64,000 nt of DNA from Chamaea fasciata (lineage: Eukaryota > Chordata > Aves > Passeriformes > Sylviidae). The position numbers and the translations under genes were made by a program. Position 1 is the stretch's first letter; every line of letters starts with the position of its first letter. Under the pieces are notes generated by a model. The model was not told where the DNA came from. It did not search any database and saw nothing but the letters and a program-made list of their open reading frames with translations. Shown piece after piece: positions 25,192-36,592 of the stretch. Location of the stretch: contig JARCOQ010000012.1 of NCBI GenBank assembly GCA_029207755.1, positions 18,401,740 through 18,465,739 of the forward strand, given 5' to 3'.

Positions 25192-25208
25192 AAAAAAAAA
25201 AAAAAAAA
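25192..25208. repeat. Poly(A) tract, 17 A
   Basis: An uninterrupted run of 17 A. No AATAAA lies in the 10-35 bp upstream and there is no gene-like sequence before it, so this is a simple mononucleotide repeat and not the tail of a retrocopy. The following 180 bp are GC- and C-rich without a recognisable gene. Confidence 0.9.
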
Positions 25209-26185
25209 GTGAGCTGTTTACAGGAAGCACAGATAGGATTGTGCTCAAGAGTTCCAGGGAGAGGAACAAAACTGGACCCTGTCCTCGACTGCTGCAGCCC
25301 CTGCTGCCCCAGGCTCCCACCCTCCCTGTCCTGTCCTGCCAGCCCTGCCTGTCACTGTCACGCCCTCCAGAGCCCCCCAAGCTGTGCACAGAAGCACGAG
25401 AGTGCTGAAATTTAATGTGCTGAAATCCACAATGCCTTAGGAGGCAAAGAGGTAACCCTCGGCCTCCCCATAGTTTCTGTGAAGATAAATCAATTCTCAG
25501 CTTTTACACCTTAGATGAGTTTGAAGATTTTAGCCAAGTTTTTACCTAACTTTAATTACCACAGGAGATTAAACTGGAGTAGGCAGGTTGCTGCTTTCAC
25601 TTACCACAAACACTGGAAAACCCAAGGGTTTTTTATTCAACCCCAAATGACAACTTTAGGAGGAGACAGCCAGAAGGCTCTCTGGCCTCAAGGCATGGCA
25701 TTCACTTGGAATACAGATGACCTAAGATCCTGTCCTGGTACCAAATTAAACACAACAAAAGGTTGAGCCTGAATTTTGCACGTCCCTGTCAGCCACACGT
25801 TCTGACTCAAATGCTATTTAATTCTTTCTGCAGAAAGAAAACTGATGCAGCTGAGTTTGAGAGCAGGGGCTACACTCAATTGGCCTTCTAAGACAAGTTC
25901 AGTCCAAGTATTCACACCACTAAAAACCAGGAGGCTGAGAAGACTGACCAATCTCTTATCAAAGTGTCATTCATTACCAAACACATTAAAATACGTTTTA
26001 TCAACCACCTAGGGCACAGTATAGAGCACACTTCCCTAGAAAAAGCCACAAACACAGGTATTTGCCTCGTCTCCAAATCTGCCCATTTTGCAGCCAGCAC
26101 AGCTTGAGGAGACCCTTTTGGCCACTGGCCACTTCTCTCTCCCAGCTGCCACCAGTTTGTGCATTACCTGCAGAGACTCCCCAGT
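25209..26185. other. Non-coding sequence, GC-rich at the left end
   Basis: About 25250-25390 is C-rich; the remainder is AT-rich. Open frames here are 60-120 residues, overlap on opposite strands and match nothing I recognise. Confidence 0.55.
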
Positions 26186-26236
26186 CACCCTGGGGACACC
26201 CTGGGGACACCCTGGGGACACCCTGGGGACACCGTG
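26186..26236. repeat. 11-bp minisatellite (CTGGGGACACC), four units, with G-quadruplex potential
   Basis: The unit CTGGGGACACC starts at 26190, 26201, 26212 and 26223, with a partial unit on each side. The plus strand therefore has four GGGG runs (26192-26195, 26203-26206, 26214-26217, 26225-26228) separated by identical 7-base loops ACACCCT. This matches the usual pattern for an intramolecular quadruplex, at the maximum loop length. The units are identical, suggesting recent expansion or homogenisation. The repeat keeps the flanking GC-rich DNA open in several frames on both strands, but no protein is implied. Confidence 0.95.
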
Positions 26237-27218
26237 GCCATGCCAGCAGGGCTGGGTGCCTGTCCCCTCCCTGGATTGCCCAGGGCAGGGCTGAGGCAGG
26301 TCCCTCCTTCACCCGCCTTTGGCACAGCCAGCAGTGCCTCTGTGCTTTGAAATGCACAGGTGTGGGGGCAGGATGAAGGGAAAGCTTCAGCTTTATGGAA
26401 ATGTTATGGAAAGCTCTTCAAAAATTGCTTCTGGGGTAGTAAAAAAAGAAGGGGGAAGTGAGTATTGTTAACAAAACAGAGCCCCTTGAGACATATTTTA
26501 TTTGCCAAGCAATGTACACAAAAACCAGATTAATTGAAGTTACATTCTTATATTTTAAACAGCCTTAAATTATTCATTTCCATTTTAAAATATATATGCG
26601 AGCAGAGTTTCTTCAGCAATAAATTTTTAAGATGGTGGGACATTTTACATCATAGTGTTCTCTGGAGACTTTTCCTTGCATCTTAGGTTGTTCATGAAGC
26701 CAGGAATAGTGGAACAGGAAGGACTGGACAATATAAAGCCAGGCATTTCTGGATCTGGACTCCCTGAGCACAAGCACCAGAAGCAGCTGAAGAGGAAAGA
26801 GGGAACTGGAGCGGGCACACGCTCCAGGGAGCAGGGCCAGAGTCAAGTGCCTTTCCACAGGGATGCCCACAGCAGGTTTGCTACCACAGGCAGCTGCTGC
26901 AGGCTCTGTCTGTGCAGAGTGCAGGAGCTCAACACAAAGTTTTTGGTCAAAAGCAGAGAATTCCTATTCTTCTCCTCTGCTGCTGTGACCCCTGTGTGAG
27001 CCTTCCAAAGCCAGGTGTTGAACCTGCTCTCAGTGCCACCCTGCAGAACAAGATGATGTCTCCACTGCTCCCCTGAGACACTGAACTAGTGCTGGACAGA
27101 ACTTCCCTGCTTAAGCTACGAGACAACTCCTACATAAACATTTCCTACTGTCTCTGTGGGCAAATCAAGTCACCCTCTCACAGCACAGCATCACTTTCCA
27201 TTCTAAAATTGTACAAAG
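26237..27218. other. Non-coding sequence
   Basis: No gene is recognised. An open frame of 114 residues at 26655-26999 (plus) and one of 85 on the opposite strand overlap in a moderately GC-rich patch and look like chance frames. Confidence 0.55.
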
Positions 27219-27286
27219 CAAGTGGTTAAATAGACCAGTGGTTAAATAGACAAGTGGTTAAATAGACAAGTGGTTAAATAGACCAG
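27219..27286. repeat. 16-bp minisatellite (AGTGGTTAAATAGACM), four units
   Basis: Units start at 27221, 27237, 27253 and 27269, giving an exact 16-bp period. The only variation is A or C at the last unit position. Near-identity indicates a young or actively slipping array that could vary in copy number between individuals. Confidence 0.95.
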
Positions 27287-28178
27287 CCACAGATTTGCCC
27301 GGAAGTTTTCATTCAGTGCTTTACTCTTCAAGCTGCAAATTGAGTGCAGTTTTACATGATACACAGAAAAGTCTTCATAGTTCAGATTTAAGTCACCAAG
27401 GTCCTGTAATTTTTTCTCAAAAATGGGGGACAATAAAAAGCATCTAACCTGCCCCTCCCCAGCTCCACAGAGTGAGCAGAATGTGCAGTAAAGCACTGTC
27501 AGAATTGGTGCTTGATGTGAGGAACAGCCGCTGAAGCTGCAGCTTGCAAGTTTTTGACAATTAAAGCTCTATCCTGCTGTCCTCCAGTGAAGCTGATGGG
27601 AGGTGTGCCTGAAATTGGTTTTGTGAAGCCAACAATGTGAGACTGCCATGAATATTTTAAAGTAAAGGAGTTGGAATACTCTAATGATCTTATGTAAATC
27701 TAGTCTAAGAAATTCATTGGTAATATTTTGAATGGGTCATTAAGCAGGGGAGAAAAGGTTGGAAAGCAGCCTGAAAAGGAGAATATTTTCAAAAGCCAAA
27801 ATACTCCCCAAATGCTTCAGAGCCATCCAATTAATCTAGCTTGGGGAAGCCAAAGGAGAACAAAGTGACAGAGCATCAAATACATGAGTAGCTATAGGCA
27901 GATGCTCCAGTTTGTCAGGAGACAGCCGGAAGTCAGTAATGCATAGTTACCATGCTTAAATGCTGAATTTGAACCTTATATACATTTTAAAATGCCTGTG
28001 ATTTAGCATTTTGCTCCTTATCATTAGTGCTAAAAACAGAAATCCTGCAAAAATTCCAGATTAAGCAAGAGTACAAAACATGGTGCTACAGCACCTCGTG
28101 TTTCCCTGGCTCACCTAAAGCCTCACCACTGCACAGTCTGCTGCAGGACACTTGTTTGCTTAGCTGTTCAATTAATTC
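27287..28178. other. Unique non-coding sequence
   Basis: Nothing recognisable is seen: no transposon termini, no RNA gene and no open frame above about 85 residues. Confidence 0.55.
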
Positions 28179-28203
28179 TTTTTTTTTTTTTTTTTTTTTT
28201 TTT
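28179..28203. repeat. Poly(T) tract, 25 T
   Basis: The longest mononucleotide run in the window, 25 uninterrupted T. If it were the tail of a minus-strand retrocopy, a TTTATT should follow within about 35 bp on the plus strand; it does not. It is therefore called a simple repeat. Confidence 0.95.
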
Positions 28204-31200
28204 GCTGTAAAACAGCACAAATATTTCTTAAGAAATTGATTTTTTGAAAAAACCAACAAAAGTGCCCTTGGCAGCTGAAGGACTTTTAATGCCTGATTTC
28301 CTTAGTCTTTACGTGAATGCATACTATAATGTGGAACGTGGGAAGAGAATATTTATGAACATTTTTGGTGAAGAAGTGATTGGGGTAAGGCTGTATGAGC
28401 ACAGTAGACAAACAGTTTCACAGTCTGGCACAGCTCACTCATTAAATCCCATCAGTTTTCTGTTGACTTTTCCCTTGAAGATTTATTCCACGATGTCTGC
28501 AGCATCTATGCCACATCAGCAATTACTTACATGTATTTGGGATGTTGAAATAAAGATAAACTTATTCAGCTCATGCCCAGGAAAAGGACTTTTCTCCAGT
28601 GTGAGGTGTGATTGAGCTGTACTCACAATCTGAGGTGCTGTCCAGCCCTGCTCCTCCTGTGCACGGGTGTTGTAGCAGGTTCTCTCTCTGGCTTTTGAGT
28701 TCTGAGCTAAGGACTGATGGCACCTTGTGACCAGCTTTAATTTGGATCGCCTGTTGGCAATCTCCCTTGCTTGCTCAGGGAGACTGAAGGCGTCAGGAAC
28801 CAGGATACATTTAAATCATATTTCCAGAAATTCCCACAGGAGATTTCTTTTCTCTAATTCCTTCTGTAAAAGTTCTGTTCCTATCAGATCCTCATGACTG
28901 CAGCACAGTGACCAAGTTTCTGACAACCTGCAAGACACCCTCCTTACCTGCCTGAGGTAAAAAAGAGCTTGTCTTTGTTTGGAGGCAGGGAACTGAAGTT
29001 CTGAGAGGATGACTGTCCCCACTGGGGCTGCAGTGGCAGCAGGCAAGTGGGCACTGCACAGTCAGGCCACTTTGGGCTGGTCAAGCACCACTCTCATAAC
29101 CAGGGTAAAAGAAGCTGCAGAACAGCAGTGGGCCACAGATTGAGGAACCCTCCCTCTGTATTTCCAGGGTTTGGCAAATTTTCACATGAGGCAGTCATCT
29201 GAAATACTTGGGTCATTAGAATGGGTCAGCTATTACATATGCAAATACCTGAATTAGCCTCAAAGAGGTATGTCTGTGAAAAAAAAATGATCCTAGTATA
29301 AATACCAAATAATTTTTTGTGAGGAAAAAAATCAAGTTTTCATGGTTTTACCCAGAGGTAATGCTGATGGCAGCAGTTCTGGGAAAAGAAAAGTTTGGGT
29401 TTATGTGACAAACAGATCTTCACAGATTACTGTGGCTGTTTTGTAAGCAAATGGTGACCCACTGAAATGAGTCCTGCAATGTACAGAAAAGATCTGGGGC
29501 CATTGCAGTGATTTAATGAGACGAGGACAGTGGCAAGTACAAACAGAGGCAAAGCTTGGAAAAAACTGTAACAGTGAGGCCTCCTGCAAGTAGCTAATCC
29601 AGACAATTTAACAAGAAAATCATTAAGATAGATATCAACCCTAGTAGCATACTTAGTGACTTCAAGAAGAACTAAAAAGTTGGTGTTTATGTGTGCTGGA
29701 GAAAGAATTGATGGCCAAAGATGTGCTCATCACAGACAAAAGTATTTTGGTTGCTTTTAGGGGAGAATTAAGACACCTGGACCATTCAGAAAAGTGAATA
29801 AAAAATGATTTTGTTGACAAAATAACTAAAATTGGTCAGAAGAACTTTACCTAAATCACTGGTTATGGGTCAGACACTTGGGAATGTCTTTGTCCCTGCT
29901 CCAGATTGAGGAGCCCAAATTCCTCTGTGTTTCCCCCTGACACCAAGTGTCTGCTTTGGCCTCTGTTAGAGAACTCTCCCCTAAATGAGGCTCACAAAGC
30001 AAAATAACACTTCCCATCCAAACATCAACAAGTAAATGTGTGATGGAGATGGCAGCTGAGTACCAAAAACACATCTCACATGTTTCCTACATGAACGCTA
30101 TGCTTGAAAATACCGCACTGATTGGGAAGTTCATAGTTTGGCGCGCCATGAGGCATCAGAAGTGTTTCCTCATTCTTATTAGGAATTCAGAAATAGAATA
30201 TAATTCTCTATGCTATTGGTAGGGTTGAAAGTGTTGCCTGTATTTAGACATTATCATAATGTCCCTTTCACAAGCCCTGAAGCAGGGAAGCATTTTGGGT
30301 ATTTGTAAACTGGGTCATCAGTGCTGCCTTCCCTCCCATGTCAAGTTACACAAAGAATGAGGAGGAGCACAGAAATTCACCTATGGCCAAGGTATTATTG
30401 ATCATAATCACAACACTCCAGTGACAGCTGCTTACATTTACTGCTGCACTAAATATTAATAAGGGTTAACTCTAAGTTATTGGTGTCATTATAGAAAGGA
30501 ATTGGAGATCACATTTCTGTGTAAATTCCAACTTTTCAAACTGTAAATACCAGTGCCTGTTAAATATTTGAATTTTCACATTATTAAAGGTTCTGAAGTT
30601 CAGTGGTAATTAGTGCAATCAGGTGCCAAAGGATTCAATTCCCAGGAGTGCAGTATTATACAGGAACTATGGCAAAACTTCAAGGACTGAATCTATAGAA
30701 TAATTAGTGCAAACCTCACATTTTTAGCATAATGTAGTACTTACATCATTTGTTCTGTGGATTTTGCAAAGCACTACCTATGAAAAAATTTGAAGCACCT
30801 TAATTTGACAAAAATAAGAGCTAAATTAGCTTATAATGCTGATGTCAATGTTTGACAGAGAACACAAATTACTTTAGGAAAAAGCCAAGTTAGTTGGGTA
30901 GATGTTTCTGCAGCACAATCCAGAAATCAAAATTATATAAATCTAAGTGCTGTCTAATGTTCCCTAATATTTACTCTAAGTCTCATTTTCCTCCTACCAG
31001 AATCATTTCTGTTTCACAGGTTTGATACTGAGCCCACCATCAGTGAGAGGTGGTACCTCAGAAATGAGAGCATACTTACCTGTCATCAAAGAAAAATAAC
31101 TCAGCTGTACACAACAATTAGCAGCCATCAATTCAAAATCTAATTTTAGATTCTTGATGCTGGAAAACCTGACAAAGAGTTGTGATTTCACTCCCATGAA

Positions 31201-32343
31201 CAGCACTAAGGGATCACTGAGAAAACATAGTTAAGACCTTGCATATAGAGAATTATGTCTTTCTGGAGATCATTTGATTCCAAAGGTAAATTCAAAGATC
31301 CCTGGTGCTTATGTCTTATTAAAACCAAAAAGCTCCAAAGATAATATTTTAATTAAAGCAATGTAATTTCCTTGAATACACAATTTCCTCTCTGTCCCTC
31401 GGTCTGTTCAGCCTGGCCTTAGGTTAACAGGGGCAGTTTTGTGAGCTCCAGCATTAATGAAACCCTTGTTTCCTACAGATTTGTGTGTCTTCATGGGCAG
31501 AAAAACTGAGCTGGTCAGGCTGAAGCTTTTCTAGCAGCTGGGACATTTTTTAAGTCTTTTTGTCGTGCAAATTCTTGCACACTATCTGGCATGAGAGCTC
31601 ACCATGACCCCTTCCCTGAGCAGAGGCATTTGCTGGGCTTTCTTACCCAGGTGCCAACTCCATGAAGCTGCTCAGAGTGTAATTCTTGCTGAAATCCCTC
31701 CTGCTCCTTTTGTCTGATCCTGACTAGGGGGTTCAACAGGTAGGAGAGGCAGGAAAAAGCATATGGACCTAGACACTTGTATAAGTGTTTTTCCACTTAA
31801 GCATACTTGTTTTTAAAATAACTGAGTGGCCTGCAGTGACACAGCAGGGAGAGTGGCTCAGTGAGTACAGACACTGCAGCTGCTTGCTGGAAACACAAAA
31901 CTGACTCTTCCCTCTGCCCTACTCCCAACTTACTCAATGTCCTTCAGCCTTGTGGAGGTTGCTCCCTGTGAGAATCCGTGTGGCACCTCTGAATCTTCTC
32001 ACTGCGAAGTACTTTGGAGTTCAGCCACTCCCCCCAAGTAGCCTCAAAGGGAGAATCATCACAGCTACACCATAAACAATGATCTGATAAAGGTTGTCTT
32101 CATCATTTCATATTGCTGGGACCTATTCTTGTAACCTTTCTCCAGAGAAGCTTATGTGATATTGTATTAAATAATTGCCTAATCGAAATGACACTGCAAC
32201 AGGCACACACCCAATGCACCATGTAGATGTTTGCCCCAGCTAAGGAAATTGCCTGTGCCAGGTTGATTAGTACTTAAAACAAACAAACCTGGACATGCTG
32301 GGTCTGTGAAGAGCTGCATTTTTTATGTTTCACACAACATTTA
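28204..32343. other. Unique non-coding sequence
   Basis: No exon or transposon is recognised. A sharp minus-strand donor-like site (ACAG followed by GTAAGTA) lies at 31080/31079, but the nearest acceptor has a poor pyrimidine tract and the 89-bp segment between them is not recognisable. All open frames are short and unassigned. Confidence 0.55.
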
Positions 32344-34470
32344 TAGGATCACAGAATATGCTGAGTATGGAGGGACCCATCAGAACCATGCTGCCCAAGT
32401 CCTGGCCCTGCACAGACACCCCAACAATCCCATCCTGTGCCTGTGAGTGTTGCCAAACTCTCCTTGAGCTCTGGCGATCTTGGGGCCGTGCCCATTCCCT
32501 AGGGAGCCTGTTCAGTGCCTCAGCACCCTCTGGGGGAAGGACTTTTTCCTGAGATCCAACCTAAACTTCCCCTGGCAGAGCTCCAGCCCTTCCCTGGGCT
32601 CCTGTCCTTAGTCAGGAGAGTGAAGACATCAGGGCTGCCCCTTTGTGAGGATGTTGAAGACCCCAGTGAGGTCTGACCTCAGTCTCCTACAGGCTGAACA
32701 CACCAAGTGTCCTCAGCTGCTCCTCAGTGAGGGCTTCCCCTCCAGACCCTTCCCGTCCTCGTGGCCTCCTCTGGGCACTCTCCAATGGCTTCATGTCTCT
32801 TTTGTACTGTGGTGCCCAGAGCTGTCCCCAGCACTCGAGGGGGGCCAGCCCAGCCCAGCCCAGCCCAGAGCAGAGCAGAGCAATCCCTTCCTGGCCTGGC
32901 AGTGCCGGGCTGGTGCCCCAGGACAGGGACGTCCCTCCTGGCTGCCAGGGCGCTGCTGGCTCAGCTCCCACTGCCCACTGAGCAGGACCCCCCGGCCCCT
33001 TCCTGCAGCTGCTCTGCAGCCTCTCATTGCCCAGTCCATGCACACGGCCAGGGGTGCCCTGTCCCGGGGCAGAACCCAGCACTTGCCTGGGTCAAACTCC
33101 ACAGGGCTGGGGATTGCCCGTCTCCCTCTTTGCTCTGGGTCTCTCTGCAGGGCCCCTCTGCCCTCAAAGGAGCCAACAGCTCCTCCTAATTCAGTGCCAT
33201 CAGCAAACCTCCTTCACGTCCCTTTGAGCCCTGGCTCCAAATCATTAATGAAGGTGATGAAAGCACTGAGGATGGAGCCCTGCAGAGCCCCACTGGTGAC
33301 AGGCCCCAGTCTGATGTCACCACAGTCACTGTCACCCTTTGTGCCTGACCACGAGCCAGCTGCTCACCCATCTCACCATGTATTTATCCAGCTGAATGCT
33401 GGGCATTTTGTCCAGAAGGATCCTGGGAGAGATGGTATCAAACTCGGCTGAAGTCCAAAAAGATTCCATCAGCTGGCTTCCCTTGCTCAGCCAGGTGGGT
33501 CACCCTGCTGCAGGAGATCAGGGTGACAAGCAGGACTTTCCCCTCCTGGAGCCGTGCTGGCTGTGACCGATGACTGCGTGGTCCTGGCAGAGCCTCAACA
33601 TCTCCGAGAATGATCTTCTCCATGATTTTACCAGGTACTGAAGTGACACCGACAGTCCTGTAGTCTCTGGGGTCCTCCTTCTTGTCCTTCTTGAAAATCA
33701 GGATGCCATTCACCAGCTTCCAGTCAGCTGGGACCTCTCCAGATTCCCAGAAAATCATCAAGAAAGGTTTTGCAATGACATCAGCAGCTCTTTGAGGATT
33801 CTTGGATGAAATCCATCAGGCCCCATAGATGTGTAGGGATCCAGCTGGAGCAGCAGATCTCACACAGTTTTGGGGCCAGCTGGGAGTTGATCGTTGTCAC
33901 AGTCATGGTCCTCCAGCTCAGGGCACTGAGCCCCCTTGGTCACTGATCCATGTTGAAGACAGAGGCAATTGTGTAATAAACACTTCTACCTTCTCCCTGT
34001 CCCTGTTTGGGAGGTGACCATCCTCATCCTGGAACAAGACAATGTTATTTCTGCACTTCCTTTTGCCGTTAATATATTTGAAAAAACTCATTTTTATTGT
34101 CCCCCATATTTCCAGCAACTTCAAGTCCAACTGAGCTTTGGTTGCAAAGATTGTTTCCCTGCGATGGTGAGCAGCATCTCTGTATTCTTCCCATGGCACC
34201 TGAACTTGCTTCCACTGGTTGTGTACCTTCTTCTTTTGCTAATTTCCAATAGGTTATTCCTGATCAACCAAGCCACCCTTCTGCCTCACCTGCTTGACCT
34301 CTGACATTTGAGAATTGCTGCTCCAGGGCCTTTAGGTGGTGCTTAACAAGTGTCAGCGCTGATGTACCCAGCACCTGCCACAGCATTTTCCCTGGAGATT
34401 TAACTCAGGAGTTCCCTGAGCAGCCTGAAGTCTGCTCTACTTCATAAAGTATGGTTTCTGAACTCCTATC
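32344..34470 (-). mobile_element. 5'-truncated CR1 LINE, about 2.1 kb
   Basis: The element is read on the minus strand, so its 5' end is at the high coordinate and its 3' end at about 32344. The 3' terminus shows a typical CR1 end: ACTCAGCATATTCTGTGATC on the minus strand, a variant of the terminal octamer repeat. Upstream of it lie a degraded reverse transcriptase and the segment between endonuclease and reverse transcriptase. ORF1 and the endonuclease are missing, as expected for incomplete reverse transcription; full-length CR1 elements are about 4.5 kb. The 5' edge is placed at about 34470, where resemblance to CR1 stops; it could be off by some tens of bases. No target site duplication is evident. 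This is the largest transposon remnant in the window. Confidence 0.9.
32560..34465 (-). pseudogene. Degraded CR1 reverse transcriptase (ORF2 remnant)
   Basis: Successive minus-strand pieces match CR1 ORF2 in order. A stretch containing ADFRLLRELL lies near 34420. A linker with QWKQVQVPWEEYRDAA and later EDGHLPNRDREKVEV spans about 34240-33950. The start of the reverse transcriptase, with ADWKL, KKDKKEDPRDYRTV and SVPGKIMEKIIL, is at 33761-33438. Motif A (LDFS) is followed by a frameshift near 33444. A piece containing INDLEPG lies near 33240, then FADGT at 33207-33193 where active CR1 has FADD. The thumb region retains LWAPQYKRDM near 32810. Several stops and frameshifts interrupt it, and the second catalytic aspartate has become glycine, so it cannot be active. 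Confidence 0.88.
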
Positions 34471-36169
34471 TGTTTGATTGACAATTTAATATCTTTTTGG
34501 ATCTTTTTTTTTCCCCATGAAAAAAGCCTACTGCTCCAAATGAAGGATGGTGTGTTTTTAATCAAATGTCAGGTCTGAGCATCTCAGCTCCAGTCCTGTG
34601 GTGGAAAGCATTTGGCAATACAGGGCATGTCAAAATGAGTAAAGCAGTAACAGCCAAGTAGAGGAAGAGAGCTCCCAAATATGTTCTCCTGCCTCAAGGT
34701 TATCTCTTAGGTTGAAGATTAGATGTTCATTTGCCTTGGCTTATGTCAGGGAGTGCTGCCTTGACTTGGAGAAGAACTTCCATCCCCTCAAAGTGCAGAC
34801 TGTTTTATTTAAAGCTGAAATCTTGAACAAAACTATGCCTTTTATATATTGCTTTACTTGAACAAAACAGGTACTTTCCAACCACTTCAGCCGAGTCTCA
34901 CAGTAAAAATCTCTCATTCTCCTCCCGGAGAAGGTTTATGTAAATCTTAATTACTGCATCACAGTTCCAATATTTACAGACATGCTGTAAATCCATTGTG
35001 TACAAAGCAGACTAGGATCCAATAATACAGAGGCATTGTTTAATTACATGTTTATTAGAGCAGTAAAACTAATAATCCCCAGTAAAATCTTTGAAAATTA
35101 TCCCGTCATGATAGAGTAATCACTGTCCTTTCAGCACAGGATAAAAGCACAGCAAACAGACATTGCTGTGTCACCAAGCTGTAGCAAGCACAGAGACACG
35201 GCTCCAAGCCCAATGCATTCTGTCAGCCTTACACAATCAATATATTTAAAAACATGCATTGGGAAAGCAATGGAATAATTCAACTTTCTGGTGCCTATAT
35301 CAGTTGTTTCATTCCAGTGGGTCTCACTCACGGGGAATGGATTCTAAAAGCTCCTTTTATACACCCAGCTCTGACCCAAAGCCAGAAACAGTTAGGGGGT
35401 CTTCCCTTTGGACCTGCCATCTGTGAATGAGGCCAATCCTGACAAGCCCCCTCTGGGGCAATTCAGCAGGGTTCTAGCAAGAACGTTTGCTATGTACAGA
35501 GTGCATTTCTGTTCAGTCAGGTAGCATGAGGGCATTTTGCTTTTTGCAGGTTTACTGTGCACGTGTCCTCTTAGTTACAGTGTCCCATAATCCATGAGGA
35601 TGGAGGCTGCTCTTGTAACAGAGAAAATGTATATTTATCACCAGCTTTCCCTATGAATTAATTCTAGAGGGGAGAAGAACACTTATTACAATGTGCATGT
35701 ATTTTTCCATGTGGAGACAAGGCATCAATGTCTCTTTATCCACCTGTGAGTTAAGAAGCTGTTCTTTAGCTTGTGGGCTGTGGCTGTTGCTAAGACAACT
35801 GCGGTGCAGCCGTTTACAATGTCCGTGATCATGCACCACAAGCTGTAATTTACCCACGGGTTCCTCATTCATTAGAGCAGAGGAACAGCAGGATGGTTGC
35901 TGCATCATGTCCCACATGATAAGAGTACTATGAGCATGGTATGAGTGGCTGTCACCACCTACTCTGGGTCTAAAAAGATGCTGCATTTAAAGGAAACCCA
36001 ATACTTGGTAAATGCCTCATCAAAGGAACGTGAGGAAGCTTCCTTTCCTCTGAGCCTAGGAAAGAAAATTAAGGAAAAGCCTACTAGTTTGTAATTGCCT
36101 CAAATAAAACACAGCTGTCCACATTAAAAACTTTGAAGGACTTACTCAATTTTGGTGCACACCTCTAAT
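34471..36169. other. Unique AT-rich non-coding sequence
   Basis: No gene is recognised. The part at about 34860-35110 has mixed AT-rich sequence with TAAT cores and no repeat signature, and is one of several places where conserved non-coding DNA would not be surprising. A minus-strand open frame of 111 residues at 35651-35986 is unassigned. Confidence 0.55.
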
Positions 36170-36450
36170 GATATCTGTAGCAGAATTTCTTAGAGAAGGC
36201 GGGCACAATTTCTATTTGGGCTGTAGTTGAATCACCCAGACTGGGCCTCATGGCGCAGGTGGAAATTCAGTGCCAAGAGTGTGACGCAGTTAGAATTATA
36301 GCTTAAGGTGTTAGCAAGGGTCAGAGGGTTTTCTAGTAGTGAGCAAGTACAGTAATTAGTGTGGACACAGTAGCTGCCTTAAAAGTTTATTAAACAGTAA
36401 GTGTTTGCATTCTTCCCTGTGCTGTATGCCAATGAGATTACACCTGTAAA

Positions 36451-36456
36451 TATAAA
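36451..36456 (+). promoter_or_regulatory. TATA box of the solo LTR
   Basis: TATAAA preceded by CCAAT at 36429-36433. With the AATAAA at 36493, this gives the U3-R geometry of a retroviral LTR, and transcription would begin about 25-30 bp downstream, near 36480. Whether it is still active is unknown. Confidence 0.5.
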
Positions 36457-36492
36457 CCATGTAGACTGTACAAAATCTGCCATCTTACACGG

Positions 36493-36498
36493 AATAAA
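36493..36498 (+). terminator. Polyadenylation signal AATAAA of the solo LTR
   Basis: AATAAA lies 42 bp after the start of the TATA box, as in compact retroviral LTRs where the signal lies within R. Cleavage would be expected roughly 15-25 bp downstream. Confidence 0.45.
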
Positions 36499-36592
36499 GG
36501 AAGAACGTAGCATTAACCATATTGATTGGATCTGCGTTTTTGCTCTTGCCCAAACTCCCCGTTTATTTTAGGGTCACCTCGCTGTTGATATC

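Larger units (their letters stand above)
36170..36592 (+). mobile_element. Solo LTR of an endogenous retrovirus, about 411 bp, with 6-bp flanking repeats
   Basis: The proposed LTR runs from TGTAGCAG at 36176 to about 36586. It is flanked by GATATC on the left (36170-36175) and right (36587-36592), the 6-bp duplication size seen with alpha- and beta-type retroviruses. Inside, in the expected order and spacing, are CCAAT (36429), TATAAA (36451) and AATAAA (36493), then about 90 bp of U5-like sequence. No gag, pol or env remnant lies on either side, so the provirus was probably lost by recombination between its LTRs. The right end is not the canonical CA, so the last bases may be mutated or the end may lie a few bases away. 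The ERVK-like assignment is inference from signal layout and repeat size. Confidence 0.6.

Noticed and set aside
27219..27286. Regular short repeats as a CRISPR array
   Set aside because: Units are contiguous with no unique spacers and the window is vertebrate nuclear DNA; the same applies to the arrays at 7502 and 26186.
28179..28203. Long poly(T) as the tail of a minus-strand processed pseudogene
   Set aside because: No TTTATT within the expected distance and no gene-like sequence beyond it. The same reasoning applies to the poly(A) at 25192 and 56107 and the poly(T) at 63656.
31080..31168. Possible 89-bp minus-strand exon with an ideal donor (ACAG then GTAAGTA)
   Set aside because: The acceptor has a weak, purine-interrupted pyrimidine tract, and consensus donors of this quality are expected by chance in 128 kb of strand sequence.
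32645..33451. Longest plus-strand open frame (268 residues) as a gene
   Set aside because: It lies entirely antisense to the reverse transcriptase remnant of the minus-strand CR1, is proline- and serine-rich from GC-rich codons, and resembles no protein family.
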